Of a DNA stretch of 64,000 bases, positions 25,315 through 35,175 are shown piece by piece. The DNA is from Pseudobdellovibrionaceae bacterium (GTDB taxonomy: Bacteria > Bdellovibrionota > Bdellovibrionia > Bdellovibrionales > Bdellovibrionaceae). Made by a program: the position numbers and the translations under genes. The notes beneath the pieces were generated by a model. It was not told the origin of the DNA. It was given only the letters and a program-made list of their open reading frames with translations, and searched no databases. Within the stretch, counting starts at the first letter, position 1. The number at the start of each line of letters is the position of its first letter. Location of the stretch: contig JADJYV010000013.1 in NCBI GenBank assembly GCA_016719575.1, positions 744,001 to 808,000 on the forward strand, in the 5' to 3' direction.

Positions 25315-28097
25315 ATAATCTTCTTGTACTGATTTATTTTTAGGTCTTGATAGGTTTCTTCGCGCTGAAGGCACCAGTTCACCTTCGCTGTAACATTTTT
25401 CACTTGAGTCCCTAAACCAAAATGCAATCGTTTGTCACTTTGTGCAGAAAAACCGCTCACAGCCTGGGTCTCTTGCGTAATAGAGAATTTTTCACCATTT
25501 TCTTTTTCTACAAATAATTCGACTCGGGTTCCCAACGCTTCTCGATTGCAGCGCTCGTCCTCACTCTCAAGTTCGAAGCCAATCCAAGAGTTTTCATTTT
25601 GACTCAAACCATTGTAAACATTTTTATACAAAGTTGGCTTGGCAAACTGGTGGGTGAAAATTAAATCCCGACGTCCACGATTCATAAAATCGGCAGATGC
25701 AACGCCACGAGAGTTGGTCAGGTCCACAACTCCAAGCTCTGAAGCCGCATCAACAAACTGGGGTTTTTTCGAGGGACCTCGGTTCAAATAAATACGATTC
25801 TGCTCGTTTCCGTAAATACAGTAACCGCGCAAGTCGCCCCATTTAGTTGCATAACGATGGATTGAGGGTGCTGAGCGGGCCACTTTTTCGTTGACGTACC
25901 AATAGTCAGGACAAGTCGAAAATCTTTTGTCAATCGTGTCGTCCACCATTCCATTGGCTTGCCCCAAATCGACCCAGCCATCATTATCGAAATCAGTAGC
26001 TACGCCTCCCCAGCCAAACCGGTCTTCGTTCAACACTCCCTTGGCCGTGGCCATCTCGTTCACCTCGGGATAAAATGCAGAATTGCTTGGGGAGAACATC
26101 CACAATAAACTTCCTTCGGCTTGAAAGGCGTGATGGACATCAGAGACATAAACCCCGGGCCAGCCCGTCCTGTCAAAGTCCGCCACCGAAACATTCATAC
26201 CTTTATAGGTGTCTTTACCGATCGACCCAAAAATTGAACCTTTAATATTTTCAAAGGACTCTCCCTGGCGATTATAATACAAATCATCAGGACCAAAATC
26301 ATTGGCGATATAAATGTCTGGCCACCCATCTTTATTGAAGTCTACGACACCAACAGCCAATGACCACCTTGTTTCAGGGATTCCCCATTTTGCTGAGTCT
26401 TGTAGGGCAAACTTGTGATCGGGCGTTTGTAAAAGCAAAAGATTTTTCCCGCCGTTATTAGACATGTGCCAGCTATCATGCATGAAGTTAAACGGACGCT
26501 GATCCCCCTCATACTCCTCGGGGGGCAAATGAAATAGATTCAACTTTTGTGGTGTCTTATAATCCGGCAAGTTTTCTGGCCAAACATTCAGGATCAAAAG
26601 ATCTAAAAGTCCATCTCGATTAAAGTCGGCAAAAGTAGCTGACAAAGAATTTGTGTAAAGTTTCTCTAAGCCGGTTTCTTCAGTCACATCGACAAAACTC
26701 GCAGAACCCTTTTCTTTCAACATATTTTTCAAAAGAACGGGATGACCAAATCCCACTGTCAAAAACAAATCCTGATCGCCATCATTATCATAATCCACAA
26801 AGACGGCGTTGCTAATGATGCCTTGACCCTGAGGATCAGAAACTATTTTTTCCAAAGCAGGCAGTACAACTCGCGCAAATTTATAGTCACCGGCATTTCG
26901 GTAAAGGGCTGCCCGCTCAGCTTTTTCTTTGATCATATTGGTTAAAAAGACGTCAACCTTTCCATCGCGATCAAAATCTGCAATTGCCACAGAGTCACCT
27001 ACGCTCAGAATCCATTTTGCGACATGCTGAATGCGAGGATCCAAATCTTCGTAAAGCCCACCATACTTATCTGCATTTAGACCTGACTGCTTAGAATCGA
27101 TTTTTTCAAAATGCCAGTTCAAGTTTTGCAAAGATAAATTGGGGCGAATCAGCGCTCCATAAACAGTCGTTCCCAAAAGAAAAATTCCACCCAAAATCAA
27201 AGGTCGCTTGTAATAGGAACTATCAATAAAGTTTCGTTGAAAATAAGCCTTAAAACCTACAACCCGCGCTGAGCTATAGTGATTCATGGCGAAGCGAAAA
27301 GCTCCAACTATCAATGCTGCATAAAAAAAGGTGTAGTAGCTTTGGCGCAGGTGCAAAGCTAAATCAACAATTGCAAGCCAGAAACCGACCCAAATCTGGG
27401 TCTTACGATCAGAAGGGGTCGTCGCCGGATCGGTGATCATAAAAAATGTAAAGATCAAAAAAGAAGGGGACGATAAAGTTCCCAAGAACAATGTTTCGAA
27501 GGGCAGGTGGTGACGCATGATCAGTGCCCGGAGAGCTGTTTGAATTGTGAAAAAGAACAAGAATGAAATAACTAGCCAATGCCTATTCACCTTGGGAATC
27601 ACAAACATCAGACCTAAAATCAAAACAAATGCGGACATAGCTCCAATACCATTCCATTGGTAGGCAGGGGCTGCAGTAATTAAATTATGCGAAAAAAGAA
27701 GCGAAAAACTCACTCCAACCATTGCAGGATTCAAGGCATGCCTGCCCCTGAAAGTGATGAGGTACTTACAGCCGATTGCAAAAAACACCGGTACAAACAA
27801 GAGAAAAAAATCATGGCTGTAATTAAGTAGAAACGACAGCGAAAAGCTGGTGATCATGGCGCTGAAGGGAAATACCCACACCCCCTTAAAAAATCGGGTG
27901 CAGAGGGCTTCCAGCGCCATGCAAGAAGTTGTGGTCGTAAGCACCTGCAGGGGCGTGCGATTGAATCCCAAAAGAGTCAGACCAAGAACTAAATAGAGAA
28001 ATAAAATGACCGCCACCGGAATTCGTGGATCCATATTCGCAAAACGAATTTTAATTTTCTCAAACACATGACCAACTGGTTTTAATACTTCTTCCAT
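25299..28097 (-). CDS. RnfD-like membrane domain fused to FG-GAP repeats and UnbV (CRTAC1-type) domain
   Basis: The 932-residue fusion has an N-terminal region (about 20-310) with about ten membrane segments. It includes GRHALNPAMVGVSF and FFMITDPATTPSDRK, matching the RnfD-like protein at 20798-21634. Residues about 370-830 hold at least seven calcium-binding FG-GAP/VCBS repeats, for example DFDRDGKVDVFLTN, DYDNDGDQDLFLT and DFNKDGWPDIYIAN. The C-terminal ~100 residues are an ASPIC/UnbV domain (GTRVELFV, AVSGFSAQSD, LHFGLGTQ). The beta-propeller would lie in the periplasm, anchored by the redox-like membrane part. It is followed by the overlapping Rieske gene. Confidence 0.82.
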   Translation of the reverse strand: MEEVLKPVGHVFEKIKIRFANMDPRIPVAVILFLYLVLGLTLLGFNRTPLQVLTTTTSCMALEALCTRFFKGVWVFPFSAMITSFSLSFLLNYSHDFFLLFVPVFFAIGCKYLITFRGRHALNPAMVGVSFSLLFSHNLITAAPAYQWNGIGAMSAFVLILGLMFVIPKVNRHWLVISFLFFFTIQTALRALIMRHHLPFETLFLGTLSSPSFLIFTFFMITDPATTPSDRKTQIWVGFWLAIVDLALHLRQSYYTFFYAALIVGAFRFAMNHYSSARVVGFKAYFQRNFIDSSYYKRPLILGGIFLLGTTVYGALIRPNLSLQNLNWHFEKIDSKQSGLNADKYGGLYEDLDPRIQHVAKWILSVGDSVAIADFDRDGKVDVFLTNMIKEKAERAALYRNAGDYKFARVVLPALEKIVSDPQGQGIISNAVFVDYDNDGDQDLFLTVGFGHPVLLKNMLKEKGSASFVDVTEETGLEKLYTNSLSATFADFNRDGLLDLLILNVWPENLPDYKTPQKLNLFHLPPEEYEGDQRPFNFMHDSWHMSNNGGKNLLLLQTPDHKFALQDSAKWGIPETRWSLAVGVVDFNKDGWPDIYIANDFGPDDLYYNRQGESFENIKGSIFGSIGKDTYKGMNVSVADFDRTGWPGVYVSDVHHAFQAEGSLLWMFSPSNSAFYPEVNEMATAKGVLNEDRFGWGGVATDFDNDGWVDLGQANGMVDDTIDKRFSTCPDYWYVNEKVARSAPSIHRYATKWGDLRGYCIYGNEQNRIYLNRGPSKKPQFVDAASELGVVDLTNSRGVASADFMNRGRRDLIFTHQFAKPTLYKNVYNGLSQNENSWIGFELESEDERCNREALGTRVELFVEKENGEKFSITQETQAVSGFSAQSDKRLHFGLGTQVKNVTAKVNWCLQREETYQDLKINQYKKIIWKNQ

Positions 28098-28142
28098 TTT
28101 CCCAGTCTAGGCGGTCAGTATATTCAATCAAGAAATATCGTC

Positions 28143-28796
28143 TTATTCGCGCGGCAGCGCAGAATGTCGGCGCCCATCTTTCCATCGATAAAAGGGTGCT
28201 AAATACATTGTGGAGGGGAGAGATTCCCCAGAAGCAACAACCGCTCCTGGCCCAACTCCACTCAAACCGCCAATAACGGCATTGGCCTCAATATGCGGTG
28301 TCGCGAGAATAAGCTCGAATTTGCCGTTTTTTAGATTTAAGTGGTGAGAGGTAAAGCCCGCTCCATACCCAACAAGCACAAAATCATCAATTTTTAAATG
28401 GGTGCGGTCCATAATGTAAACACCCGGCGCCCAGTAGATCCTTTTGCCAATTTGCGCCCCCCACAGTCTAAGCCAGGCCGAATAAAGCAGAGGAAACACT
28501 CGCAACAGCTCCTCAAGAAAATGAAACCGCAGAAAAATCGATTGAAGCTGCGCGCCAATATACCAAGCCCAAAACTTTTTGTCCTCTATATCCATTTTTC
28601 CTTCAGGACGAGAAAGAAAAAAATAGGCTATGCGAGTTACGAAAGGCGGCACTAGATAAATCCAAATCAATGAAACTAAAAGCCCGAGCAAAAAATTTTC
28701 AAAAAAGAAGAAGATCAACACGAGACCAAGAGCCAGCAAAGCCTGTAGCAGATTTCCAATTAAGAATTTAACAAGCGTAACTTTGTTCTGTAGCAT
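28143..28796 (-). CDS. Left-handed beta-helix (hexapeptide) acyltransferase with membrane anchor
   Basis: The 217-residue protein has two N-terminal membrane segments (about 8-32 and 34-55). A C-terminal part with hexapeptide-like runs follows: WGAQIGKRIYWAPGVYIMD, LKIDDFVLVGYGAG and IEANAVIGGLSGVGPGAVV. A His pair in FTSHHLNL could serve catalysis, as in LbH acyltransferases. It is likely to transfer an acyl group at the inner membrane, perhaps to the product of the cluster. It starts the minus-strand operon that continues through the RnfD fusion, Rieske, GNAT and GH3 genes, and is divergent from the exported protein gene at 28865. Confidence 0.7.
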   Translation of the reverse strand: MLQNKVTLVKFLIGNLLQALLALGLVLIFFFFENFLLGLLVSLIWIYLVPPFVTRIAYFFLSRPEGKMDIEDKKFWAWYIGAQLQSIFLRFHFLEELLRVFPLLYSAWLRLWGAQIGKRIYWAPGVYIMDRTHLKIDDFVLVGYGAGFTSHHLNLKNGKFELILATPHIEANAVIGGLSGVGPGAVVASGESLPSTMYLAPFYRWKDGRRHSALPRE

Positions 28797-28864
28797 AGCG
28801 TTACAATAAATTATGGCACAATAAATCTTTAGATGTAAAGCTCGTATTCAGAATAGGAGATTGC

Positions 28865-30397
28865 GTGAAAAAAATAACTTTATCAGTCATACTTTTAGCA
28901 ACCATTGAATGCTTTGGCCTAACACCAAAAGAATATTACACTCAGCTGACCAATTTAGCTCCCTACAGTGATTCTTGGAAGTCAGATTTTCCAACGGCAT
29001 CAAAGGCCGCTGTTGAAAAATCGGCTCGTGCTATGGCAGAACAAGAAACTCGTCGAAAAGTGGCCTCAGATCTCGACCAAGAGTTTTTCGAAAGCAAAAT
29101 GTCTCCTGCAATGAAAGAATTTCGTGAAAAATTCTTGCAGGTAAAAACCGCCGACCAGCTAGACGCACTCCTTTTAAAAGCCAACGAAAAATATGACTCC
29201 TACCCTGCCGACCTCAAGTTTATTGTTGCGCAAGTATTGCCTCTGCGTGCTTTACGCGGGATCATTTGGCGCCTGATTCCTACAGTTGAAGATACGAAAA
29301 TGGCCCACAGTTTAATCCTTACACAAGTTAAAAGCATCGCTGTTAATATGAAGCTTTTGCTGCCAACAGAGCAGTGGCAAGCTGGCTTTGATTATGTCAC
29401 TCAGCCTTTTGTAGAAAATGGCATTCCTCCGTTTGTAAATACGGGCAAAGTTGTTGCACAATTTGAGCGCGGCAATGAAACCTCTGTTCAAGTTTTCTTC
29501 CGATCGCAGCTCATTCCCGCTTTGCGTGAATCCTCCGCCCGTTTAGAAAAGTTGGATCTTTCTTCTGACCTATCGGTTTGGGATAATAAATTACTCTATG
29601 GGTCTGGCTCATTTCCTACAGCGATGGATCGCTATGCTCTTTTTGGAGAAGTTGAAAGGCACGCCGCCCTTAGCAATATTTATGCAGTCCTTTCAGAGGC
29701 CTGCTTTCAAAGCGCCTACTCCATACAAGGCTCACTGCGCATGAATCAAGAAATTGGCCGCCTCTATGGTTGGGATGGCACTTTAAATAATGTCGATGGC
29801 GTACCTGCTGCAAAACGTGTTTCAGTAATTCGCAAGCCCCAATATGCAAGCTGGGGCCTCTTGTTCCAAGATGGCAAGCAATGGACCTCGGATGCCTGGA
29901 TGTTCCTCACTCGTTCCGTAGAACATGGTGATCAAATGTGGGAAGCAATGAAGAGCCGACCCGTTTCTGAAACTTTCATGGTCAGCAACGCTTATGCCCT
30001 GCCGTTTCAACGCCCGATTGAGAATCGCTTTAAAATGCTAAAACGAATCACTCAAGGGCCAGCAGAAGTCCGTAGTTTTATCACGGATGAAAAGGTTACT
30101 GTAAATTTGAAAGAATACTACCTAAACCCGCCTGCTGACTTAAAACAGCTTTACGCAACGGGATTCGAAGGTGGCCTCGACATGATAACTACCGACCTCA
30201 AAGTTGGCGACAAAACTCAAAAGGTGAAATATCGCAATTACTATTACGGACGCCCTACACAGTGGAACCTTTCAGTTTACCGCCCCTACTTCCCCGATGT
30301 TAAATCCAACGAAGATCTGAAGAAGACTGTTCGGGTTCTGACTCAGGGATGGGGAACTTTCATTGTTGCAGTTCCATTGATCAACTATATGAATTAA
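28865..30397 (+). CDS. Exported hypothetical protein of about 510 residues
   Basis: A GTG at 28865 follows AGGAG at eight bases. The 510-residue product has a signal peptide (MKKITLSVILLATIECFG, with a Cys at 16 but no good lipobox). It is largely helical up to about residue 330 and more mixed later. A YGWDGTLNNVDG segment and the aromatic NYYYGRPTQWNLSVYRPYFP near the C-terminus stand out. No known family is recognised. It lies between the two halves of the enzyme cluster and could be a periplasmic lipid-handling or structural part of it. Confidence 0.72.
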   Translation: MKKITLSVILLATIECFGLTPKEYYTQLTNLAPYSDSWKSDFPTASKAAVEKSARAMAEQETRRKVASDLDQEFFESKMSPAMKEFREKFLQVKTADQLDALLLKANEKYDSYPADLKFIVAQVLPLRALRGIIWRLIPTVEDTKMAHSLILTQVKSIAVNMKLLLPTEQWQAGFDYVTQPFVENGIPPFVNTGKVVAQFERGNETSVQVFFRSQLIPALRESSARLEKLDLSSDLSVWDNKLLYGSGSFPTAMDRYALFGEVERHAALSNIYAVLSEACFQSAYSIQGSLRMNQEIGRLYGWDGTLNNVDGVPAAKRVSVIRKPQYASWGLLFQDGKQWTSDAWMFLTRSVEHGDQMWEAMKSRPVSETFMVSNAYALPFQRPIENRFKMLKRITQGPAEVRSFITDEKVTVNLKEYYLNPPADLKQLYATGFEGGLDMITTDLKVGDKTQKVKYRNYYYGRPTQWNLSVYRPYFPDVKSNEDLKKTVRVLTQGWGTFIVAVPLINYMN

Positions 30398-30401
30398 GAA
30401 T

Positions 30402-32558
30402 TTACTTTTGTTTGATCAGTCCCTTGAGGACCCAAACATCGCCTATCAAAGACATCATAAATCCAGCCGCCAGCAAAATACCCATCGTGCGTGGCGGCTC
30501 AAAATAAGAAAATGCAAAGCTAAGACAACACAGCGCCATAATCAGGGCGCACTGGACTGATCCGATACCTCGACGTTCAATCCCCTCAAGCAGCCGAACT
30601 CCGCCAAACATGTATTGAATCGCGTTGTCTCCAGTAAGACCAATCAAGGTAGAAGCAACTATACAAGTCACAAAGTTCACCGAAAGATCAAAAGCATAAA
30701 TTGCCACTAACATCCAGGCGGGCCCCCAAAGTGCCGATAGCATCACCGCTACAAAATTTTCTCGCTTGAGAGCCTTCGTTAAATATAAAACCACCAGGGC
30801 CACAAGAAATAGACTCAAAAATAGACTGTTAAATAATGTGCGTATGAGAGACTTTGAAAAGTCGGCAAATCCAATATACTCTCCCGCGAGCCAACACTCT
30901 TTTTGAGGGCATAGCTTACTTACTTTTTCGCGAAAGTTATTTAATTCTTCAGTGTTGGTTGTCTGCAAATACAGAATAACTCTTTTTTCTCCAGAGTCTG
31001 CATTAAATCGTTTTGAAAAAGATGTCTGGCTTAACTCAAAAGAAACTGTTTCTTTCGTTAAGGTCGAATTTTGAATGTTTTTCGAAACGAAATTTTCGAT
31101 TCCATCATAGCTTTCAATTTTTGTGACCAATGGGTTGGTCGCGATAATCGATAAAATTTCTGATTTCTTTAGCTCTGGAAAGTTGGGTTCAAAAACCAAA
31201 CTGGCATCTGCAACCCAGCCTCTAGTTTTTTTAATGTATTCCATCCCCCGCTGAAACGGATGGTCTGTCGGAAAAACCTCAGTCGGTGTTTGCGACAAAC
31301 GCAGGTTTCCTACCGAAAAGCCTGCAACTACAAAAACAAGAAGTGATATATGCACCAGCCAACGAGGCGGTGACCTTTTGACCGCCTGATTAGAAATCTT
31401 GTAAAACCAAGCCTTTTCTTTTCGAACCCATCGTTGCCAAGATGGAAAGACCCCCATAAACGAAGGCACCACTAAAAAAACACACCCCCATTCTACAAAG
31501 GATCCAATGGCTGCCATGGCACCAAATCTGCGAATGCTTTCTAAGTCACTGACAACCAAGGAGCCAAAACCCATCATGGTTGTTAGTGACGTAAAAAAGC
31601 TGGCCGTGATCATTTGCCGAAAGGTTTTTTTAAAAGAACCGTTCTCTTTCATTTGGTAGTATGAAATAAAAATAAAATCCTCGATCGAGGCCACGGCTAT
31701 CATAAGAAACAAACAAGACGAAAGCGGGTCCATCCCATACCCCAAAAGCCCCATAAGTCCAAAGACGGCCGTCGCAGAGAAAAAGAGGGTAAAAAGAAAA
31801 ATGGCCCCAGATCGCCAAGTTCCAAAGAGCAAACGAAAGCCACACCAAATAATAAGAACAACTAGAAAATTCAGAATCTGAGACTGTGCAAGACCTTTCA
31901 TTGTAAAAAGCTGTTGGGCCGAAGTTCCCATAAACCAGATTTTGAATGGAATTTTTTCCTTGATAGATCCAATTAGATCATCGACGGCCTGCGGATCAAA
32001 GGTTCCAAACTTGCCGAGAGTTTCTAGCTCCTTCATACGAATAGAAACGGCAAAGTCCCTCGCTTCGCTGTCAGTGACAATTTTCTCCCAAGGTGAGTTT
32101 TTGAGTGGAGCTAAGGGATTGCTTTGCATCTCCGGCGCTCCACAGGGGCTAGGTAAAATTCGGACATACATGAGCTTGTCACTCGTCTCCACTGCCTGAC
32201 GAATTTTGTAGGGTGACATCACCCCTTCAATACTGTGATGATTAAAAACGATATCATTGACTTGATTTTGTAGTAGACACAAATCAGCAAGTTTAAAAAA
32301 TGGTCCCTCTGGTTCAACGACAAAACCCAATGAGCTTTCCGAACCAAAAAGATCTTTAACTCGCTTCAGCTCCTGTGTCGATCGCATCTGCGGGTCGAGC
32401 TGGTCGACAATTGAAACAATTTGTCGTAAATTTTGTGCTAAGTAACCAAAGAGAATAAAAAAAACAAGGCTTAGCGCCACAACGGCACGCGGCTGCCTAA
32501 GGGATTTATTTAAAATCCATTTAAAATAAAACTGAATAAGCCTCAAGCTCCTGGGCAA
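30402..32558 (-). CDS. MMPL/RND-superfamily exporter
   Basis: The 718-residue protein has the duplicated RND layout: a membrane segment near residue 30, a periplasmic loop to about 215, then five segments (about 220-370). A second loop and a second set of segments lie in the last 170 residues. LMIAVASIEDFIFISYYQM (about residue 285) and VASTLIGLTGDNAIQYMFGG (about residue 650) carry the acidic residues of the proton relay in MMPL/HpnN-type transporters. Such proteins export lipids (hopanoids, mycolates, aryl polyenes). It would be the natural exporter for a lipid made by the neighbouring enzymes. Confidence 0.8.
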   Translation of the reverse strand: MPRSLRLIQFYFKWILNKSLRQPRAVVALSLVFFILFGYLAQNLRQIVSIVDQLDPQMRSTQELKRVKDLFGSESSLGFVVEPEGPFFKLADLCLLQNQVNDIVFNHHSIEGVMSPYKIRQAVETSDKLMYVRILPSPCGAPEMQSNPLAPLKNSPWEKIVTDSEARDFAVSIRMKELETLGKFGTFDPQAVDDLIGSIKEKIPFKIWFMGTSAQQLFTMKGLAQSQILNFLVVLIIWCGFRLLFGTWRSGAIFLFTLFFSATAVFGLMGLLGYGMDPLSSCLFLMIAVASIEDFIFISYYQMKENGSFKKTFRQMITASFFTSLTTMMGFGSLVVSDLESIRRFGAMAAIGSFVEWGCVFLVVPSFMGVFPSWQRWVRKEKAWFYKISNQAVKRSPPRWLVHISLLVFVVAGFSVGNLRLSQTPTEVFPTDHPFQRGMEYIKKTRGWVADASLVFEPNFPELKKSEILSIIATNPLVTKIESYDGIENFVSKNIQNSTLTKETVSFELSQTSFSKRFNADSGEKRVILYLQTTNTEELNNFREKVSKLCPQKECWLAGEYIGFADFSKSLIRTLFNSLFLSLFLVALVVLYLTKALKRENFVAVMLSALWGPAWMLVAIYAFDLSVNFVTCIVASTLIGLTGDNAIQYMFGGVRLLEGIERRGIGSVQCALIMALCCLSFAFSYFEPPRTMGILLAAGFMMSLIGDVWVLKGLIKQK

Positions 32559-32588
32559 GTGTTATCCCCTATCGGCTAATAGCATAGG

Positions 32589-33332
32589 ATGATCAATAGA
32601 AACTTGTCATTTACAAAACTTCGGATTTTAATGAGTTCGATGATTCGCTGGCCAGATAAAAAAACTTTCAAATCTTACGCTGTTGCGAGTGTGCAGCTAT
32701 CAGTTGTCTTCGTCGTCTTGTATGGGTTCAGCAACTCGCTAGCTGCGCAACGAACAGATACCTATCAATTATGGATGAATTGGGAGTTAGCCATCCCGCT
32801 AGTCCCCTCGATGATTGCGGTCTATCTTTCACTGAACCTATTAACCTTGCTTCCTCTCTTCACTCTTGAAAGCAATCAAATTCAGGCTTTAGGAAAAGGT
32901 CTGGTTATTTCAACTTTTATTGCAGCTTTTTTCTTTTTAGTTTTTCCGGCACATGCAGGATTCACTCGAACGACAGATGTCGGCTTTTGGGCCCCAGTAT
33001 TTGAAATTCTATTTTCTTTGGATCACACGGCAAACACTTTTCCCTCGCTGCATATTACGTATAGCTTTCTAACAGTGAGGGCCATATCGACTGTCCACAG
33101 TCGCATGAACACCTTCCTGCACCTTTGGTTCGTTTTGATAGTCTTCAGTGTTTTACTCATACATCAACATCATGTGATTGATATCGTGGGCGGCATTTTC
33201 CTAGCTGAGCTTTGCTGTCGTCGTTATTTTTTGCAACAAAAAATTACGAAGGCCCCTCTTGAGAATGCAGCCCCTGATACAGAACTTTCTCAAAGTCCGC
33301 CGGCAAATTCTGAGGACTCCGCTCGGTCGTAA
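32589..33332 (+). CDS. PAP2-family membrane phosphatase/phosphotransferase
   Basis: The 247-residue protein has six hydrophobic segments. The phosphatase motifs are NTFPSLHITYS at about residue 154 (PSxH) and LIHQHHVIDIVGG at about residue 192 (HxxxD). The first PAP2 motif is weak, as in inositol-phosphotransferase-like PAP2 proteins. It could dephosphorylate a lipid phosphate or transfer a head group. Starts at 32589, 32631 or 32640 are possible and no ribosome-binding site decides. The last 89 bases overlap the convergent desaturase gene. Confidence 0.75.
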   Translation: MINRNLSFTKLRILMSSMIRWPDKKTFKSYAVASVQLSVVFVVLYGFSNSLAAQRTDTYQLWMNWELAIPLVPSMIAVYLSLNLLTLLPLFTLESNQIQALGKGLVISTFIAAFFFLVFPAHAGFTRTTDVGFWAPVFEILFSLDHTANTFPSLHITYSFLTVRAISTVHSRMNTFLHLWFVLIVFSVLLIHQHHVIDIVGGIFLAELCCRRYFLQQKITKAPLENAAPDTELSQSPPANSEDSARS

Positions 33333-34242
33333 GGGTCGGCCCCTTCCACATCTTCAGCCAAATTTTAAGGTGGCTAGGGCGCTCGGCAGTATAATCTACA
33401 AATTTGTGCAAATGAATCCATGGGACGTAGGGGTATTCATGATGAGCAAGATGATGGTGGTAGTTTAAAAAAATAAACTGGACAAGCTTGTTCACTTTTA
33501 AGTTCCACGCACCTTTCCGAATATCTCGAACTGACCAAGCGTGATCCGCATATTGCAAGGACCCCCATAGAACAGCGAAGGACCAGTAACAAATGAACCA
33601 CGCCTTCAGACTCACACCCAAGATAAAAATAATCCCCAATTGAAACAACAAGGTTACTAACAGCTCCCACCGAACCCTGCTGCTATCGATCTTATCTAAA
33701 CCCGAAAGCATGGCGTCCATACTCATTGGCTTAATATATTTGTTCTGATTACGAAATAAAGCTGTGTCTAAAATTTTGGGCGAAATTAAGTAAAAAATTC
33801 CTCCCAAGGGCGCCGCTGTCCAGTAAAAACCTAGCAATACGGTGTATAATTGGACGAATTTTAAAAACCGACTGTCGTCCGGATAGTACATATCAAACAT
33901 CTCTACATCCGTACGATTGCGCCTGTGGTGTCCCAAATGAAATGCGCGTTGAAAGAAAAACCCCGTCGGGAAAAACATGGCGCAAAGTTGTCCGAAAATA
34001 TCGTTAACCCGGAGATTTGGGTAGAAAATGCGGTGCACGGCCTCGTGAAGCAATGAAAAAATAGTGTTTCCTACAAAAGCAAACCCTACAGCACACAGCG
34101 CAACTTGCCACCATTCAGTAAATACGCTTGCTCCGTACAGGCATGCTAAAGCAAATGAAAAGGCCGCAAGACTAATCAAAATATTAAGTCGCCCCGGAAT
34201 CGGGATGGGAATACCACCATGAGTTGTTTTCATGTTTTCCAT
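33244..34242 (-). CDS. Membrane fatty-acid desaturase
   Basis: The frame is open to 34452, but the leader lies across the divergent diiron gene. ATG 34242 (MENMKTTHGG) or 34233 is the likely start, giving about 330 residues. Three His boxes of membrane desaturases are clear: HEAVH at about residue 75, HLGHHRRNRTD at about residue 108, and NYHHHLAHHEYP at about residue 275. There are four or more membrane segments. The fold uses a diiron centre to desaturate or hydroxylate an acyl chain. It is divergent from the diiron-oxygenase gene with only about 37 bases between, so they probably share a promoter region. Confidence 0.85.
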   Translation of the reverse strand: MENMKTTHGGIPIPIPGRLNILISLAAFSFALACLYGASVFTEWWQVALCAVGFAFVGNTIFSLLHEAVHRIFYPNLRVNDIFGQLCAMFFPTGFFFQRAFHLGHHRRNRTDVEMFDMYYPDDSRFLKFVQLYTVLLGFYWTAAPLGGIFYLISPKILDTALFRNQNKYIKPMSMDAMLSGLDKIDSSRVRWELLVTLLFQLGIIFILGVSLKAWFICYWSFAVLWGSLQYADHAWSVRDIRKGAWNLKVNKLVQFIFLNYHHHLAHHEYPYVPWIHLHKFVDYTAERPSHLKIWLKMWKGPTLTTERSPQNLPADFEKVLYQGLHSQEGPS

Positions 34243-34278
34243 TTTACAAAATGATTTACGATCAATACAATCAAGAAT

Positions 34279-35175
34279 GTGAATTACGCTGCAAGCTATC
34301 TGAACAAACAAGAAAACTCCCTGCAAAAATGGGCTCGCTTTCTGAACGAGGACTTGCAGGAGAGCTTCAAACCCTTGGAATTCTCCGAACTCATACCCAA
34401 CCCGCTCTGCTCTTTTCCAGAAGCTCAATGGAGTGAGCAGGAGATGCGCCACTTCTTTTATTTATTTTCCCAATTTAACTGTGAGGCCCTCATCCTTTTT
34501 GAACAATGTTTTATGTATGCAAGCAAGAGACTCGCGGTATCCCTTCATGACACCGTTGAGAGGCGGGCTCTTTTGCATTTTGCAAAAGAAGAGTTTGCCC
34601 ACACTCAAGCTTTTAGAAGATATTTACGCAAAGAAAGTGTCCTCGGGTTTCCACAAAAATCTTTGCTTGTACACCGCCAGCACCGTCTAAAAAACATTTT
34701 CACTTGGATTTTAAGGCAGGAACCATTGGCTATTATGATCCCGGGCGCCAAAAGCGAAACGTACTCCTTGTTCTACACCAAGCTCTTCGAAAAGCAATTC
34801 GGCAAGGATGGCAATACCTTCACCCGTCTTCACACTCTTCACTCAGAAGACGAAGTTCACCATGTTCAATTCGACTATAACTTTGCCGACTCAATTCTTG
34901 CGAAACGCTCGTTCTTCGGTCAATTGAAGTTTATTTTTTATACTTTTCTGATGATGTTGTTCATTCAATTTATTGTAATTTCAGGATTTGGCCATGCCCT
35001 GAAAGAACTGCGCCCACACTCATCCCTCTGGTTTAGAATTAAGTCAATGCGACGAATCTTCAATTGGGTCCTTTGGAGCTTTAACCCCTATATACAAACA
35101 CGTCGCTCCTTGAAAGCTACGTATAGCCAACGGAAGCATTTTATGTATAAATTTTTTCTCTTAGGTTCTTTGTGA
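34279..35175 (+). CDS. AurF/CmlI-like diiron oxygenase
   Basis: A GTG at 34279 starts a 298-residue protein. Iron ligands are visible in the AurF order: a Glu in NCEALILFEQ (about residue 68), E-E-F-A-H in FAKEEFAHTQAF (about 102), a Glu in AKSETYSLF (about 157) and H-x3-E-x2-H in HSEDEVHH (about 188). AurF and CmlI oxidise aryl amines to nitro groups; other members act on different amines or carbons. A hydrophobic stretch near residue 225-245 suggests membrane association. It overlaps the next desaturase gene by four bases. Confidence 0.7.
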   Translation: MNYAASYLNKQENSLQKWARFLNEDLQESFKPLEFSELIPNPLCSFPEAQWSEQEMRHFFYLFSQFNCEALILFEQCFMYASKRLAVSLHDTVERRALLHFAKEEFAHTQAFRRYLRKESVLGFPQKSLLVHRQHRLKNIFTWILRQEPLAIMIPGAKSETYSLFYTKLFEKQFGKDGNTFTRLHTLHSEDEVHHVQFDYNFADSILAKRSFFGQLKFIFYTFLMMLFIQFIVISGFGHALKELRPHSSLWFRIKSMRRIFNWVLWSFNPYIQTRRSLKATYSQRKHFMYKFFLLGSL

